Shown: one piece after another, positions 62,040-64,000 of the stretch
How positions within the stretch are numbered: the stretch's first letter is position 1
Layout of the letters: the number at the start of each line of letters is the position of its first letter
Assembly: GCA_017521985.1 (NCBI GenBank)
Contig: JAFXAZ010000018.1
Span: 1 to 64,000 of the forward strand
Reading direction: 5' to 3'
DNA: 64,000 nt
Source: Lachnospiraceae bacterium
Lineage (GTDB): Bacteria > Bacillota > Clostridia > Lachnospirales > Lachnospiraceae
Notes under the pieces: model-generated
What the model saw: only the letters and a program-made list of their open reading frames with translations
Databases searched by the model: none
Told to the model about the DNA's origin: nothing
Made by a program: the position numbers and the translations under genes

Positions 62040-62750
62040 TTACAAGCATGCTTCCAGCGCTATTTTCATCATATCGGTAAATGCAGTCTGACGAGCCATT
62101 GGACTTGCACTTTCTCCGGTCACTAAGGAATCGGAGATAGTCAGAAGGCATGCTGCTTTCTTCTCGAGCACATTCGCATTATGGAACAGCGCAAAGCTCT
62201 CCATTTCCGTACAGACACATTTATGTTTTTCGTAAATAACCTTGTAATCATCCACATTGCTTTCACAGTAAAATACATCACTAGAGTGTACTCTCGCAAC
62301 CGTCAGTGGAATATTCAGCTTCTCGGCTACCCCCTGAATGTGTGCATTTAGTTCCGCACTCGGCAAAATGACATCCTTGTCATATCCACTTTGCGTGCGT
62401 GCAAAGGTAGACTCGCTCCATGCTCCGTCTGCCAAAATTACGTCACCTATTTTTAACTCCGGCACACATGCACCTGCTGAACCGATTCGAATAATCTGTT
62501 CTACCTCATACATCGAAAATAACTCGTAAGAATAAATTCCCATGGACGGCATTCCCATACCGCTTGCCATGACCGTCACCGGCTTGCCATTATAGGTTCC
62601 GGTATATGCAAACATATTACGCACTTGATTTACCAGCTTTGCGTCCTCCAAAAAAGTCTCCGCAATAAACTTTGCTCTAAGCGGGTCTCCCGGCATCAAA
62701 ACCTTTTTTGCTATTTCACCTTTTACTGCCTGATTGTGTGGTGTTGACAT
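62040..62750 (-). CDS. deoD: purine-nucleoside phosphorylase (DeoD type)
   Basis: 236 residues. MPGDPLRAKFIAE, RIGSAGACVPELKIGDVILADGA and catalytic EMESFALFHNA motifs of the trimeric/hexameric DeoD family. It splits purine nucleosides with phosphate. AGAGGTAAGGAAC precedes the ATG and a consensus promoter lies at 62792-62820. Confidence 0.96.
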   Translation of the reverse strand: MSTPHNQAVKGEIAKKVLMPGDPLRAKFIAETFLEDAKLVNQVRNMFAYTGTYNGKPVTVMASGMGMPSMGIYSYELFSMYEVEQIIRIGSAGACVPELKIGDVILADGAWSESTFARTQSGYDKDVILPSAELNAHIQGVAEKLNIPLTVARVHSSDVFYCESNVDDYKVIYEKHKCVCTEMESFALFHNANVLEKKAACLLTISDSLVTGESASPMARQTAFTDMMKIALEACL

Positions 62751-62791
62751 GTTCCTTACCTCTTATAAATCTATTACAATATTTTATAAAA

Positions 62792-62820
62792 ATTATAGCA
62801 TACTAACTAAATTTGTACAA
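62792..62820 (-). promoter_or_regulatory. deoD promoter
   Basis: Minus strand TTGTAC (complement of 62815-62820), 17-bp spacer, TATAAT (complement of 62792-62797). Confidence 0.78.
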
Positions 62821-62848
62821 CAACTTAACACATTATCATGCTTTTTCA

Positions 62849-62877
62849 TTGACTAATTCAGAAAATAGGGCTACAAT
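62849..62877 (+). promoter_or_regulatory. pncB promoter
   Basis: TTGACT (62849-62854), 17-bp spacer, TACAAT (62872-62877), 55 bp before the ATG. Confidence 0.75.
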
Positions 62878-62932
62878 CAATTTATTATTAGTTTAACGCA
62901 CTTTACAAAAGTCATTTCATGAGGAGAATTTT

Positions 62933-64000
62933 ATGGACAGGCAAAATCTTACACTTCTTACTGATTTGTATGAACTTACTATGATGCAGGGTTATTTTCG
63001 CAATAAGACTGCAAACGAAACCGTTATTTTTGACTTATTTTATCGCTCTAACCCATGTGGTAATGGCTATTCTATTATGGCAGGCTTAGAACAGGCCATC
63101 AAATATATTAAAGAATTACATTTTACCAGAGCCGATATTGAATATCTTCGCTCCTTGAACATGTTTGAGGAATCTTTCCTGGATTATCTTGGGGACTTTA
63201 AATTTACCGGCGATATTTATGCCATTCCGGAAGGCACCATTATTTTCCCAAGAGAACCATTGGTAAAAGTCATTGCACCAATTATGGAAGCGCAGTTGGT
63301 AGAGACTGCTTTGTTAAATATTATTAATCACCAGTCCCTGATTGCTACCAAGGCTGCACGCGTATGCTATGCCGCAAAAGGTGATGGTGTAATGGAATTC
63401 GGTCTTCGCCGTGCACAGGGACCGGATGCAGGTATTTATGGCGCAAGGGCAGCCGTTATTGCAGGCTGTGTAGGTACCAGTAATGTACTTGCAGGCGAGC
63501 TTTTCGACGTTCCGGTAAAAGGAACCCATGCACACAGCTGGATTATGAGTTTTCCGGATGAATACACCGCCTTTAAAACATATGCCGAGATTTATCCACA
63601 GGCATGCACCTTGCTGGTGGATACTTATGACACGTTAAAGAGTGGTGTACCAAATGCCATTCGTGTATTTACCGAAATGCGTGAAGCAGGTGTTCCGTTA
63701 AAGAACTATGGTATTCGTTTGGACAGTGGTGACTTGGCATACCTTTCCAAAAAAGCCCGCAAAATGTTAGACGATGCCGGTTTTACCGATGCCGTGATTT
63801 CTGCAAGCAACGATTTAGATGAATATGTTATCCAGTCCTTAAAGATGCAAGGTGCTGCCATTACTTCCTGGGGCGTTGGAACCAATCTGATTACCGCCAA
63901 GGACAATCCGGCTTTCGGCGGCGTTTACAAGTTGGCAGCTATTCAGGACGAGCAGGGCAACTTTATTCCAAAGATTAAGCTTTCCGAAAACAGCGAAAAG
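62933..64000 (+). CDS. pncB: nicotinate phosphoribosyltransferase (partial)
   Basis: The first 356 codons; the gene runs off the right edge. ATG at 62933 with GAGGAG 6 nt upstream. N-terminal DLYELTMMQGYF, THAHSWIMSF and phosphate-binding IRLDSGDLAYLS motifs. It makes nicotinate mononucleotide in NAD salvage. It is divergent from deoD. Confidence 0.96.
   Translation, partial: MDRQNLTLLTDLYELTMMQGYFRNKTANETVIFDLFYRSNPCGNGYSIMAGLEQAIKYIKELHFTRADIEYLRSLNMFEESFLDYLGDFKFTGDIYAIPEGTIIFPREPLVKVIAPIMEAQLVETALLNIINHQSLIATKAARVCYAAKGDGVMEFGLRRAQGPDAGIYGARAAVIAGCVGTSNVLAGELFDVPVKGTHAHSWIMSFPDEYTAFKTYAEIYPQACTLLVDTYDTLKSGVPNAIRVFTEMREAGVPLKNYGIRLDSGDLAYLSKKARKMLDDAGFTDAVISASNDLDEYVIQSLKMQGAAITSWGVGTNLITAKDNPAFGGVYKLAAIQDEQGNFIPKIKLSENSEK

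Overview
The window looks like a chromosome segment of an endospore-forming, low-GC Gram-positive bacterium of the Clostridia, most likely Lachnospiraceae. This is inferred from gene content: spore genes (spmA/spmB, two CotF-type coat proteins, a SPOCS/LysM protein), a T-box leader on ileS, a large-type SRP RNA, Rpn-type nuclease genes, and families common in that group (DUF6128, DUF6472, SdpI/SdpR, YesL). No species can be named from sequence alone. Both window ends cut through genes: an ABC ATPase at the left and a nicotinate phosphoribosyltransferase at the right.

Region 1 (1-7.6 kb) is accessory. It holds an agr-type peptide quorum-sensing locus in two divergent arms. The minus arm runs agrD-agrB, then a secreted 143-residue protein, a lipoprotein, two ABC-2-like permeases, a membrane-anchored protein and an ABC ATPase. 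The plus arm runs a small XRE regulator, an AgrC-like kinase with its own promoter, and an AgrA-like LytTR regulator. The agrD gene is only 50 codons, starts at GTG and overlaps agrB by 4 nt; the predicted signal core is Cys-Tyr-Leu-Val-Tyr.

Region 2 (7.6-16 kb) is degraded or fast-evolving. It has a frameshifted GNAT-like gene, nuclease fragments, repeated terminator-like sequences, two paralogous extracytoplasmic proteins of which one carries a different N-terminus, and a RICIN-M23 peptidase lacking a normal start. Three 17-bp palindromes lie between that peptidase and a membrane-bound XRE regulator with a secreted partner. DUF2383 and Rpn genes follow.

Region 3 (16-43 kb) is mostly core genome: ispE-gntR-x-murI-ywiB; dnaX-ybaB-recR-SPOCS; tadA, SRP RNA and a radical SAM gene; a CdaR/PucR regulator; an MsmX/UgpC-type ATPase; YesL; split transketolase-rpe-two membrane proteins-metG; a DUF885 peptidase; a membrane-tethered Mrr-like nuclease; spore maturation and coat genes; and an SdpR/SdpI-type pair with paired operators.

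Region 4 (43-50 kb) begins with a YhbD-bactofilin pair behind a palindrome-flanked promoter. A tandem array of about five degenerate 53-bp hairpin units follows, then a housekeeping operon read leftward: tRNA-Pro, guanylate-kinase-like, holB, ricT, trmN6, rsmI, DUF6472.

Region 5 (50-64 kb) holds pyk, mscL, glgP, T-box-controlled ileS (long type), a HigA/ImmA-like remnant, an ECF sigma-DUF3160-secreted protein operon, and divergent deoD and pncB salvage genes. The most unusual items are the divergent agr locus with its export cargo, the 53-bp array, the triple operator beside the RICIN-M23 gene, and the domain-swapped paralogs at 9.8-11.9 kb.
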